A stretch of 64,000 nucleotides of DNA from contig NC_092181.1 in assembly GCF_043641665.1 (NCBI RefSeq), forward strand, positions 5,301,921 through 5,365,920, in the 5' to 3' direction. The DNA comes from Enoplosus armatus. Lineage: Eukaryota; Chordata; Actinopteri; Centrarchiformes; Enoplosidae. Shown here piece by piece: positions 13,487 through 23,194 of the stretch (positions are counted from its first letter, which is position 1; the number at the start of each line of letters is the position of its first letter). The translations under genes were made by a program, and so were the position numbers. Below the pieces are notes generated by a model. That model saw nothing but the letters and a program-made list of their open reading frames with translations. It was not told where the DNA came from and did no database searches.

Positions 13487-13990
13487 TCACTTTAACCTGG
13501 AAGTTAAGGAATTTAACCAAGCTGGGCTGAGAACTGACTCTGTCATCTCCCCGAATGGTAGAACAGCGGTGACGGCCATTTCAATGACCGGTGGGTTAGG
13601 GTAATTATCTCGCCCCAGGAGCTCTGGGATCAATTGGGACACGAAGCCAAGCGCATGGCGGCCCTCCACAGACTCGGAGACCCGTACAGAGTGGAGATTT
13701 GAGGACTGGCTTCGAGTCCTCACCTTTGTCAGCCAGGTAAGCATCAGGGTCTGGAGATCCAGAACATTGTCCTCATTTAAGTTGACATGTTGCTCAAGCT
13801 TGGAAACTTGTTCCCCCAAAGTATTTAATGAACACTGAATATTTCACAAAGTGCAATGACTGTGATCCCCCTCCTCGTCAAAATGAGTCAGCATGTCAGT
13901 CTAAATCATCTGGCTGGCATCCCATGAAGTTTGTAGGGAGATCTGGCCTTCCTCCATTGTCTTGTGTTCGGCGTACACGGATGAAACAAA
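13487..13990 (-). mobile_element. Fish L1 ORF1 fragment, decayed
   Basis: The minus-strand frame 13487-13819 reads as part of an L1-type ORF1 protein. A coiled-coil start (VSKLEQHVNLNEDNVLDLQT) is followed by 'EGRHALGFVSQLIPELLG' and 'NPPVIEMA'. These correspond to the 'EG..PV.F....LPELLG' and 'PPVIERAHR' motifs of fish L1 ORF1 (Transposase_22 type). Upstream on the same strand, to about 13990, 'MEEGQISLQTSWDASQMI' and 'TDMLTHFDEEGD' continue the same protein but are broken by two stops. The ORF1 product is an RNA-binding chaperone of the retrotransposon. No ORF2 is attached, so this is a truncated, inactive copy. Confidence 0.8.
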
Positions 13991-14167
13991 CTGTGAACTG
14001 TGCCTGAAACCTTTTGGTCATTGACAGTCTGCAACAGATAGGATGAAAAGCTTGTAAAGTCAGTTACATCATGAGCATCTGTCAGTGATTGTCGTGATTG
14101 TCCTTGGTACGAGACAGAACCTCAACTCCAAATGAGCTGATGGTACATCTTTCCAGAAAGTTGATAC

Positions 14168-14992
14168 AATGAAACATTTGGGTTCATGGACTGACTTTGA
14201 CCTTACTTATAAAGCACACATTGAGCACATTATGAAGAAAGTTGGTTTTGGCATTGGTGTTCTGCATCGTTCCAGACATTGCTTTACATTCGATGTCAGA
14301 AAAAAAAACTTATTTTACCAATACTGGACTGTGCTGACATTGTTTTTTAAAATGCTTCTTCTTCCTCTCATAGGCCGTGCAGAATCATATTGGGATGTTT
14401 TCCGCACCATTGGACAATGCTGGATACAGTCAGATGGCTCCCTTGTGATATAAGACAACTATTTTATTGGTCTCAACTCATCTTTAAATGCATAATTTTA
14501 ACTATCTACTTAATACCTTATTGCTTAAAACAACTTTGTCCCTTATGTTTCAAACTACTCACTCAGAACTGCTTATATTCCCCTTAGTCTCTAAGGAAAT
14601 TGGTAAAAAAAAACAAACAGAAAAAAAACCATTTATGTTTAGGACTCCTTCCAGTTGGAATAATTTACTTGTACAGATTCATTCTCTGTCTTCATGTGGC
14701 TTATTTAAAAATTATTTTTTTCCTACCTTAAAACAAATTGCATGTGTTGTCAGTAATGCTCACTGACTGTTACTCTAGTGTTTGATCATTTTTCTTATGA
14801 TAGCATCTATCCTAAGGTCGTAACCCTTCTCTGTTCTTGTTATTGAGCAGATTTTCTTATTTTTGCATTGTTGTGTGTTGTGTATTGTTTTGTTTTCTGT
14901 TTGTTCTTGTGTTTGCTTTGGGACTCCCTTGAAAACGAGATGATACATCTCAAGGGGTTTATCCTGATACAATAAATTTGACCAAAAAAAAA
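14168..14992 (+). mobile_element. LINE (L2/Rex1-like) 3' end, 5'-truncated
   Basis: The plus-strand frame 14169-14453 reads 'HLGSWTDFDLTYKAHIEHI' then 'FDVRKKNLFYQYW'. This is the region after the RT palm in L2/Rex1-type LINEs ('YLGVWIDSDL..K.HI', 'FEVRKK'). Frameshifted pieces continue it: 'RWLPCDIRQLFYWSQLIFKC', 'SKEIGKK', 'PFMFRTPSSWNNL' (the usual 'P..WN.LP'), then 'FKNYFFP'. The 3' tail holds a small stem-loop (GAGAT-GATAC-ATCTC, about 14936-14950), an AATAAA and a short A-run, which is typical of the 3' end of these elements. It lacks the RT core and has several frame breaks, so it cannot move itself. Confidence 0.85.
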
Positions 14993-14995
14993 CTA

Positions 14996-15700
14996 TTGAC
15001 TGAATTATTAAACCTCTTACCTACATTTGTAATTTATCATTTCAAACCAGTATTTTTAAGAGGAAAATAGTGAAGGTCAGCCTGCTTTATAAAAATGGAG
15101 ATAAGCAAGAGTGTACTAATTATAGGCTGATATTTTTACTGTTTTCAAAGATTGTTGAAAAGTTTTTTGTTTTAAAATTAGATACTTACTTGGAAAAGAA
15201 CAAATTATGAGAATCAGTACAGATTCAGAACAAACAAACCAACACCTTTAGCATTAATGGAACTGATAGAAAAAGTTGCAATAAAGAAGAGATACATCGT
15301 AGGTGTATTTATTGATTTAAAAAAAGCATTTCACCATGGATCATGATATTACTTTCGAAACTACAGGCATATGGCATTAGAGGCATATTTCACAAACAAT
15401 AAAGTAGTTATTTGCTGGCCATAATTCTGAATGTACGAAGGTTAAAAGTGCAGTCCCACAAGGGTCGGTATTGGGCCCTAAACTTTTCATTTTATATATT
15501 AATGTTTGTGAAGGATCAAAAATATTGCAGTTTGATATAATTTTAGATGATAAAAAATGTTTTTGTTTCAGTATGCACTTAGTAGATTAGAACAGATTTA
15601 TGGAGTCGAACTGTGGAACTCTCTGGGAAATAATTTCAAATGTTGCTCAACTATTATTCACTTTAAGAAAATGTTCACAGAACACACAATAACGATATGA
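14996..15700 (+). mobile_element. LINE reverse transcriptase fragment, internally deleted
   Basis: Translated pieces in changing frames line up with a LINE RT: 'LLYKNGDKQECTNYRL' (family 'L.K.GDK....NYRPIS'), 'FSKIVEKFFVLKLDTYLEKN', 'LALMELIEKVA', 'YIVGVFIDLKKAF' (the RT 'F.DL.KAFD' block), 'QGSVLGPKLFILYIN' and a corrupted 'LDD' where F/YADD should be. It then jumps to a C-terminal piece, 'YGVELWNSLGNNFK' and 'FKKMF', near 15600-15670. It directly follows the tail of the preceding LINE in the same orientation. The RT domain would perform target-primed reverse transcription; here it is destroyed by frameshifts and a deletion. Confidence 0.85.
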
Positions 15701-16809
15701 GCTTGATAAGGTATACTTGTGTTTAGTCTTTTGTCAGTGGTTGTGTATGTGTGTATTTTTATGTGTGCATCAAGGCACACACATGCACTAAAGGTTGTGC
15801 CTCTCACATATCTGCTGGTGCCGTTAGCAAGGATAAGCACCAGTGGAAAACAACGTCGTAACTGAATGAGATTTATTCTTGTACAGTTTCAGAAAACACA
15901 ACACATGCTAGCCCAGCCACAACACTGGTACCTAAACGGAAACAAAGGGCCATAAATGTGCTTCGATTGACTGACAAAGCTCCACTGGACTCCCTGTCTT
16001 TCCAGCTGGGAGACACAATGCTGATAGGAAACGTTAGCTGCATCAACTTCAAGGGTGATAATATGTCAGTGTTGTGTTTACAGCTTCTAGCAACAGTGTT
16101 CCTAAAGCCACTGACCAAAGCCCACTGCAACCAAGTGAAATTGAACATGTTTGCATTAGGCATACAGGAATAATGTCTTTTCTCTTTCCTCCCATTGTTA
16201 TTCCCTGTTCAGAAAATGCATTTCCCTCTCTTGCGGTCTTCAGATGGATACTCCCAATCCTTTTATCCAACCAATACAATTCCCTCGTCAGTCTTCAAGT
16301 CCATTCTCACACCTACATAATCTCATCTGTGCCGTGACTCAGATATTTAATGAACAATGTTTGAGCTAGTGCCAGAGATTTGATTAAATTGTCCTGTTCT
16401 ATGAGTAAATAATATAATGTACTGTATAAATAAGTAGCCTAATTAATCCGCATTATCTTGCTGGTCTCTCCTGGTGGCTCCACAACATCAAAGAGAGAAA
16501 TGTGTATTTTGATGATGATGAGCATTGATTGGCATATGCCTTTTGTAGCTGACAGAATAACAATTATTATTTTCAGTAGCTCATAATAACATCAGTGGAG
16601 TATTGTAGTGTAAATTAAGTCTTGCGTAAATCCAGTCCATGGCTGGATATAAATACTAATATTTGGATGCAGCTCCGCAGCATTTCATAAAGGATATTAA
16701 GTTTACTCGGCTTGTGGGGGTCGATCAAACAGACAGTGAAAATAAACAGATTAATACCAATGTGATGAAATACACTGTGAGGGGAAGTTCCACATGTTTT
16801 GTAGCCACA
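15701..16809. other. Non-coding stretch, no gene seen
   Basis: Open frames on both strands at about 15870-16340 overlap each other and show no domain, heptad or splice context. They are probably chance or unrecognised repeat. Confidence 0.5.
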
Positions 16810-16985
16810 TTAGCTCGCGTGGCTCTAGGGATGGCGATGTTGGTCTGTTGGTTGGTCTTTCTACCACTTTGGTCCAGACTGAAATATCTCAACAACTATT
16901 TAATGGATTGCCATGACATTTTGTTGAACCATTCATGTTTCCCAGAGAATGAAACCTCCTGTCGTGATCCCCTGGCTCTAGACAT
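16810..16985. repeat. Unclassified interspersed repeat, copy 1 of 3
   Basis: Contains GGTCCAGACTGAAATATCTC, then CAACAACTATTTAATGGATT and GCCATGACATTTTGT. Closely related words recur at 19836-20126 and 45009-45235, so the family is visible within the window. From memory it is a very common repeat in spiny-rayed fishes; no terminal repeats or coding potential are evident. Confidence 0.75.
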
Positions 16986-17490
16986 TAGCTTGCATTTATG
17001 AAATGTTGTATTTGTGGTAACTTAAAGAAAAAAGAAGCTAGTGATGTGGGCTAGAAACAGAATCAGATGGTATTAAGTGACTGAGTGAACGTTCATCACC
17101 GATTTGTTGTATGATTTTAACAATGTGGACTCAGGGTGTATAAGTGGTTGGGCCAGACCAGAAAACATCATGTCATGTTCACTGCCTTCATTTTCTTTCA
17201 AGAGCAAAAGTCTGTTCACTCCCTGTGACCAATAAGAAGACAAACACTGTGTAAAGGTCTTTGTGGTTTTGAGCAAAAACAGTGGTAGTTAGAAAATGCT
17301 GTCAAGATCTTTGTTAGAAGTTTGAGAAGCTGTAGAACACATGATGAGAATGTTCCATGACCACTGTCAGCGTAGCACGCTGACATCATAATGAACATCT
17401 TGGTTGGATCCTGTCGAAGAACCTCATTTACATTGAACAACCTGAACTGACCACTACCTCTCTGTCTCTGGTGAAAACAAACCCTCAACT

Positions 17491-17531
17491 ATTGCAAAAT
17501 ACGTCAGTAACTACAACAATAACTTTATAAG
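17491..17531 (+). promoter_or_regulatory. Candidate core promoter of the coiled-coil gene
   Basis: A TATA-like box, TATAAG, lies at 17526-17531, about 100 bp before the start codon at 17629. Just upstream are TACGTCA (17500-17506), a CRE-like word, and ATTGCAAAAT (17491-17500), a C/EBP-like word. The spacing suits a transcription start near 17555 and a 5' UTR of about 75 nt. Individual words of this length are common by chance; only their compact arrangement before a convincing first exon makes them worth noting. No transcript evidence is available. Confidence 0.4.
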
Positions 17532-17628
17532 AAAGTACTACAACTCTGAAACCACAATACTGTTTCAAGTTGAACTCCAACTGCAAAGTACAACAGCTGT
17601 CTTTACACTGCCACTCCAATATCTTGAC

Positions 17629-18898
17629 ATGGACCGAAGATCCGACTCAAGAAACCAGGTAAGATTTTCTCATTGGACCTTAACAGACTTTTTGGTGTAA
17701 TTTCTTCAAATATTATAAATATATAAAGCTTCAATACACCCTATTGAATCTGAAAGCAGATTCATTTTCATACAGTTTATTTGGTTAATGCATCACAATT
17801 TTAATTTCTTGTTACCAGTAAGCCTCATTGAGAAATACAGTTCTTCTGATGTCTTTTGATAAAAACATAAATAGTAAGAGATAACTGTATGATTGTAGTA
17901 GGGTTTCTTGGGCAAAAATCATCTCAGGATGCTGAGCCGGATCGCTTTAGCTGTCAGTGTCGCTAATCATTAGATTAGTAGACTACAGTAGATCAATCTG
18001 TGTGGGTTTGTGTTTGTGTATCAAATGTCAACAGGAGAACTACAAGTGTGTTTCTGTCTTTCAGGCATTTTTGCCAATGCAGTTTGGTGCCGCATTATAC
18101 GGCCCAAACAGGCCGGCTGCAGTGCAGCAGCAGCGCTGTGAGCAGCTCCCTAACCCAGTAGTGCAGGGACTCAGAGATGCCCTGTACTCTGCCATCACTG
18201 AGATAAAGTCTCTCAAGGAGGAAAACAAAGCTCTGAAGCAGCAGATTGGCCTCCTGGGAAACAGGCAGGTGGAGGTGAGCCAGCTCCAAGAGGAGCTCAA
18301 ACAAAAAGATGACCACCTCAAAAGGGTCACCAAAAAAAGGCGGGCTAGAACAAGAGCCCACCTGGAGACCCTGGACCTGCTGGCTCAGATGGAGAAGAAG
18401 CTGAAGAGGAGTGAAGAGCAGTGGAAGAGCAAATGTGATGCTCTGGAGGCGAGCCTCCTGTCTAAGAACCACCAGCTGCAGGTACGCTGCCTCAGCTCAT
18501 CGCTCTGCTTCACAATAATGACTTGTTGGATTCTCTCAGCTTCTTTTAGATCGCTTCAGAATTATCTTTTGCATGTGCAGTAAAACAACATGCTGCTTTT
18601 CTCTTTTCAGGAGCTCACTTTCAACACAAAGGAGCAGCAGCAGTCTGAGAAAATGGCTGTAAAGGAGCAGGTGGAGAAAATCATGAAAGAGGAGGAGGAG
18701 GAGAAAAATGAGAAGAAGAGTCAGGAAGAAAAAGTAAAGATGGTAAAGGAGGACGAGAAAGAAAATGTGAAGAAAGTGACAAATGAAAATGAAAAGGAGG
18801 AGAATGAGGTGATGAGGAGTGAAGAGAAGGAAACGAATAAGAAAGAAGAGAAGAGGGCAAAGAAGAAGAGTGCGAAGAAAAAGAAGAACAGGGGGTAG
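17629..18898 (+). CDS. Three-exon orphan coiled-coil protein, 244 aa
   Basis: This is the only convincing host gene here. Exon 1 is 17629-17658 (10 codons, start in a GACATGG context), exon 2 is 18065-18481 (139 codons) and exon 3 is 18611-18898 (95 codons plus TAG). Introns are 406 and 129 bp. Junctions are CAG|GTAAGA, TTTCAG|GCA, CAG|GTACGC and TTTTCAG|GAG, all phase 0. Residues 11-43 are not helical-looking (Gln/Pro rich). From about residue 44 heptads appear, with I57, N64, I71 at 'a' and L60, L67, L74 at 'd', a leucine-zipper-like run. Residues 100-108 are a basic cluster (KKRRARTRA), followed by another helix to about 149. Residues 150-244 are almost all Lys/Glu and end in a Lys-rich tail that could be a nuclear or nucleolar signal. 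No catalytic domain or signal peptide is seen. I do not recognise the family; an oligomerising scaffold or nuclear protein is only an inference. Extra 5' exons cannot be excluded. Confidence 0.75.
17659..18064 (+). other. Intron 1 of the coiled-coil gene
   Basis: Begins GTAAGA, a strong donor, and ends in a pyrimidine-rich tract (GTTTCTGTCTTTCAG). The last 108 bases are open in the exon 2 frame from an ATG at 17957, so an alternative first exon that reads into exon 2 is formally possible. The canonical acceptor makes the spliced form more likely. Confidence 0.7.
18482..18610 (+). other. Intron 2 of the coiled-coil gene
   Basis: A 129-bp intron starting GTACGC and ending GCTTTTCTCTTTTCAG. Reading through it from exon 2 reaches a stop within the intron, at about 18583. 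The next exon is in the same phase, which supports splicing. Confidence 0.7.
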
Positions 18899-19155
18899 CT
18901 CCAGCAGAACCTCCCCCCTCCCTACCTTAGCCACTAGCCCCTTCCCCTCCCTACCTTACCCACTCCCCACTTCCCCCTCCCTGCCTTACCCACTCTCCCC
19001 TTCCCCCTCCCTACCTTACCCACTCCTCCCTACTTTACCCACTCTCCCCTTCCCCCTCCCTACCTTACCCACTCCCCACTTCCCCCTCCCTACTCTCTAC
19101 CCTCTACCCCCTCCTAACCTAACCCTTACCCCCTCCCTAACCCCCCCCCCCCCCC
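18899..19155. repeat. C-rich 30-bp minisatellite in the 3' UTR
   Basis: About five to six tandem copies of a unit near CTACCTTACCCACTCCCCAC plus TTCCCCCTCC (units starting about 18921, 18951, 18981, 19030 and 19060, with one short 19-bp unit at 19011). These decay into CTACCC/CCTAACC words and end in a run of about 17 C. The plus strand has hardly any G from 18921 on, so the complementary strand is G-rich with many GGG blocks. It starts immediately after the stop codon of the coiled-coil gene and would form most of its 3' UTR. The unit length is a multiple of three. Confidence 0.9.
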
Positions 19156-19198
19156 AGTCCTGTCTATGAATGTTGTATGTTTGCTGTATGTTGTAAAT

Positions 19199-19204
19199 AG
19201 TAAA
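19199..19204 (+). terminator. Candidate variant poly(A) signal
   Basis: AGTAAA, a known weaker variant of AATAAA, occurs about 300 bases after the stop codon and is followed within 40 bases by T/GT-rich sequence. It is the best poly(A) signal candidate for the coiled-coil gene, but no canonical hexamer is close by. Confidence 0.3.
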
Positions 19205-19835
19205 AGCATTGCATTGCTGTTTCCATTTCTTTTGTTCATGTTTCTCTGATGACTGGAAGTAGCTTCATGTGGTCGGGAAAAACGGAATAGATCCTGTTCC
19301 CAAGAGCCTTCAATTGATACTTAACTCTCCGAAACCGAGACAAAGTCAGATAAATATTTCATATCCAACGCCCACAGTCTGAATCCATCTCTCTGCAAGA
19401 TTTCTCCACTCCTCTGATGAGACCTACAGGATTGTTCATGCGCACATGCACTCCCACATATACTATCTATTCGCACTCACACACATTCACACTCACTCAA
19501 ACAGCCAATCCCCATGCCAGCAGTCCCTCACCCATATGAAACTGCAAGTGTTTGTAATTGGTTCTCCAGCATCTGTCTGTATGGCTGCTCGAGGAGAGGA
19601 AGGCAGCCTAATTGGCTGTTGTTATGTGGAGAGTTAGATGAAATTATTGGGGCAGTATGGTCAAATGAACTTCAAATTGATAGAGTAGCTGACAAAAATA
19701 ACACAAGCCAAAGCAAAATCAAGCCTTTCAACATGGATTTTATACCACACTGAAAACTAAACTACTTTAATATGGAAACTGCAGTAACAAGTGAAGGTTT
19801 ACAGTATATACTTTGGAAATTTTTGGCCATGTCGG

Positions 19836-20126
19836 CATGGCTCTGTAGATGGTAATGATGGTGTGTCAATCGGAATTCCACTTTGGTCTGGACTGAAATA
19901 TCTCAACTGCTGGATGGAAAGAAATTTGGTCAGACATTCATGTCACTCTCCGGATGAACTGTTAGCATGCTAGCACACATTAAACTAAGATGGTGAACAT
20001 GGAAGACATTATACCTGCTAAACATCAGCATGTTAGCATTGCCACTGTGAGCATTTAAGCGCTGTGTGTGTGCGTTTAGCATTCAGCTCAAAGCACCACT
20101 ATGCCTAAGTTCAATACGCTAGCAAG
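19836..20126. repeat. Unclassified interspersed repeat, copy 2 of 3
   Basis: Shares CTTTGGTCTGGACTGAAATA and TCTCAACTGCTGGATGG-type words with copy 1. It continues into a segment with repeated 'TTAGCAT' words (AACATCAGCATGTTAGCATT) and AGCTCAAAGCACCACTATGC. From memory this is the distal half of the same widespread fish repeat. Confidence 0.75.
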
Positions 20127-21072
20127 GCTGTTGACAATAATGTACAGAATTCGTGATTTTCAGGGATAAAATAAATGAGAACCCAAACTTTTTTTTTTTT
20201 ATCTTAAACTAAAATAAAAATCAAGGAAAAGTAACATTTGACAACATATTTGTCTGTCAAATAGCCTCCACAACAGATAATACCTTTTAATAACCCTAAC
20301 CCCTGAACACTCATGACACATATGTCATGTTCACATCATGAGATGGAGGATAAAGGTGGGAAAGATCCCCATGTCAACAACTGTGAGGATAAAAATACTG
20401 TGCATTAACAATATAACACCATATCGATTAAATTTAGGCTGTTACGACATTACGTCTCTGGCAGATGTGAAGCTTCCATATTTGTTTTCTGGGCAGTTCC
20501 AAGTGGCATACATTGGAGCTTTCATATAATTATCAGTTTCCCAGTCATAATTACCACTTGGAAGTTGACATGAAGGCTATTTACACATTGGAAAGCACAA
20601 TACATATGCATGGGCTACTTAAACAAATCAAATACTGTATATTTTAGTAACTTACATATTTGCTCGTTCAGATTGCATCTGAATGAACCCAATGTGTGTA
20701 GACAGCTTTTAAAAAATACTACATTTTTATACAAGAATATGATACCCAGTTTGACAGTGACAGCTATGGTTGCAATATGATACATAAGACTATATTAAAA
20801 CAAGTGATGGTACATGTTAAAGGACAGTAGGTAAATGAAGCGTTTTACAGAGCAGATCCTCTGCAGTTTAAGGCAATTTTATGTTGATTAGCCATTTAAG
20901 GAAGACATAAGAGGAGACTGACTGAGAATGGCAAGCAGTAATAAAGAAAAAAAAGAAAAGGAGATGAAGGTGTGCAATTACTGCACAATGTGAAGTCGGC
21001 CAGGAAAGAAGTTATTTCACACCCAGAGAGACAGGTTTGTGAGTGTGTGACTGAAAGAGAGGGTGTAGGAAG

Positions 21073-21074
<2 letters not shown>

Positions 21075-21107
<33 letters not shown>
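21075..21107. repeat. (GT)n microsatellite
   Basis: About 16 uninterrupted GT units. Confidence 0.95.
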
Positions 21108-21632
21108 GTATCCACTGTACTGTGTAGAAGAAAGTACCAGCTGAGTTGGCAGCACAACCAAGAGTGACATCCCAACTTCCTACATCACCAGTCTCAGTCC
21201 CCCCACCCCCTCCCTCCCAACACTGACTGCGCTGACTCCACATCTCCCCAAAATGGCTCTCCAAGCGTTTCTACTATTATTAAAAGTGGCATGAAGATGA
21301 CTACCCGAAAATGTAGGCTACATTCCCACTAACACACAAAGACACTTTTACAGATGACAATTTTCTGCAAGCCAAGAAGCAAATGATTGAAAATGTCAGC
21401 CTTGTTTGCAGACCAAGGCTGAAGTACAGTATATTGATGACAGGGGTGGCAGCAATGACTTACATTGACTCTTGTTACTGTAACAAACATGGGCAGATAT
21501 TACGAGGGCTGGGGGTTCTGGCTCCTGGGAAAAACATGAATTGTCCTCCTCAATCCATCATTGTCAATATATATTTGAAATAATATAATGATACGCATTG
21601 AAAGCACAATTATAGACGCATAACAATTTGTT

Positions 21633-21660
21633 GCGCACACACACACACTCACACACACGT
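21633..21660. repeat. (CA)n microsatellite, interrupted
   Basis: CA tract interrupted by one TC. Confidence 0.85.
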
Positions 21661-21778
21661 CTGTTGGTTTGGACATAAATTTAAATGATACGGAAAAAGA
21701 GGTTAAAGGACTTTTACATTACCTGAATATTACATGGTACAGTGTGGAGGAAGATGGAATCTACATATTGCTTCGTAA

Positions 21779-22140
21779 TGAAGAAGCCCTATTCATGATC
21801 ATGCATTAATTATGATGTAACATTTAAAGTGCGACCTGCTGCTGATATGGGCCTGCTCGGTGTAAATCAAGAGATATTATTGGCCCACAGCTTGTCTGAC
21901 TGACTTCTTGAATGTAGCTGATTAAAAATTTAAAAGTCAGAATGGGATTTTTAATATTGCAGGGTAAGACTGCAGAGTAAACTAATATAAGATATTTCCT
22001 TCCCAGATAGATGTGACAGTGATACACAGGACTGGCATTTGTGTTTTTTCTCCGTGGAGACACAGAGCTCATTATATTAACCTAGGCTCTGTTAGACATC
22101 ACCTCAAAGGTTTGAATTTCATTAAATGGTACGCAAATTC
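21779..22140. other. Candidate conserved non-coding element
   Basis: Complex AT-rich sequence with several homeodomain-type cores: ATTAATTA (21805-21812), GATTAAAAATTTAAAAG (near 21921), TTTTTAATATTGC (near 21949) and TTCATTAAATGG (near 22118). No simple repeat, transposon motif or open frame explains it. Conservation is a guess that needs alignment. Confidence 0.25.
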
Positions 22141-22857
22141 ATTTCTAGTGTAATAGTGCAAATGGTTGGGATAAGTGGCTCACACGCCTCATTATGAGAA
22201 GGCTAATCTATACATGAAGCACCAGGAAACTGCTGCAACCTTAAGCACAATGTAATTAGTAGTGGATACAGGTAAAATATAGAAACACTTAAGCCAAGTT
22301 AATACGCCATGTTTTTCAAATATTCAATGTTTAAAGCATGATTTGAACAACAACGCAGTGACAGTTTTCTATCCAGCCCAACTAAAATGTTAATAATGGA
22401 CCTCTTGACTATGTACAGCGTAATGTGAAAGTGAACACTTGTAGTGTCGAACCCACAGAAAATGATCAGCCACCTCTGCAGGAGCAGGAGCATCTAAAAG
22501 CTAAAGAGCCAGATGTTTCCCTCAAAAGGTGGTGGAGACCAAACTGACAGAGCTAAAATGAGAGTGAATATTGGATTTACATCGGGTGACTCAGACAAAT
22601 CTTTATTTTACTGTGTCTGCTGGATGTGTGAATAGGCAACTGTTTGCTAACATGTTAGCCGCAACTATGTCAATGTTGTGTTTTGAGCTCCAAGTGGCCG
22701 AGAAAAATCAATAAATGCAGGTTTAAGATTGAAAAATCTTGCTTCAAAAGGAAATGATTTTCGTGGGACCTTTAACTTGGACAAGGTTGCATCAAACAAG
22801 ACATTATTGTCACCAGCAGGTGTTGTGCGAGACTGTCAGGAGGAATATATTGCTTAA

Positions 22858-23063
22858 CCTCCTAAGACCCAAGCTCTATCTTAATTTCTCTTTGCTATTT
22901 GGGCTTATTGGGACCTGATAAGTATAAAAATTAAGCATCATATATTGACATGATGTGGTTCTGCATACGGGGACAATTTTGAATTTCCATATAAGCAGAA
23001 TTAAGTATTATGGTATAACCCAAAATGTGATGTCCACACATGTGGATGCCAGGTCTTAGGAGG
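22858..23063 (+). mobile_element. 206-bp TTAA-flanked MITE (piggyBac-like), copy A
   Basis: Flanked on both sides by TTAA (22854-22857 and 23064-23067). The ends are perfect 12-bp inverted repeats, CCTCCTAAGACC at the left and GGTCTTAGGAGG at the right. There is no coding capacity. A TTAA duplication with CC-starting termini is the hallmark of piggyBac-superfamily elements, so this is probably a non-autonomous piggyBac-like MITE. A second copy of exactly the same length lies at 26195-26400 on the opposite strand and differs at only about 4 positions. Confidence 0.9.
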
Positions 23064-23069
23064 TTAAAT

Positions 23070-23194
23070 CATCTGCCACCTCCATGATCCATCGCTGTTG
23101 TGGCCCCTGTTGTGTATCAATGATAGGACAACGTGGAATGCAATGACCAGACAATGATCCAGGAGCTCAGTTTGCCCTCTGTGAGGACTTACAG
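23070..23194. other. Short non-coding spacer
   Basis: No feature recognised between the MITE and the next probable repeat. Confidence 0.4.

Larger units (their letters stand above)
20127..22853. other. Non-coding stretch, no gene seen
   Basis: Contains an A/T-rich run near 20190, the GT tract at 21075-21107 and a shorter CA tract at 21633-21660. Complex AT-rich sequence at about 21779-22140 may be conserved non-coding DNA. No protein-like frame was found. Confidence 0.55.

Noticed and set aside
15958..16173. Coding exon around 16 kb
   Set aside because: Overlapping frames on both strands with no domain and no clear acceptor/donor pair supporting an exon.
18350..18480. bZIP transcription factor domain in exon 2
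   Set aside because: A basic cluster precedes leucines, but the diagnostic Asn and Arg spacing of the bZIP basic region is absent.
18061..18934. Minus-strand frames of 90-132 codons opposite the coiled-coil exons
   Set aside because: Mirror images of exons 2 and 3; the plus strand has the splice signals and heptad pattern.
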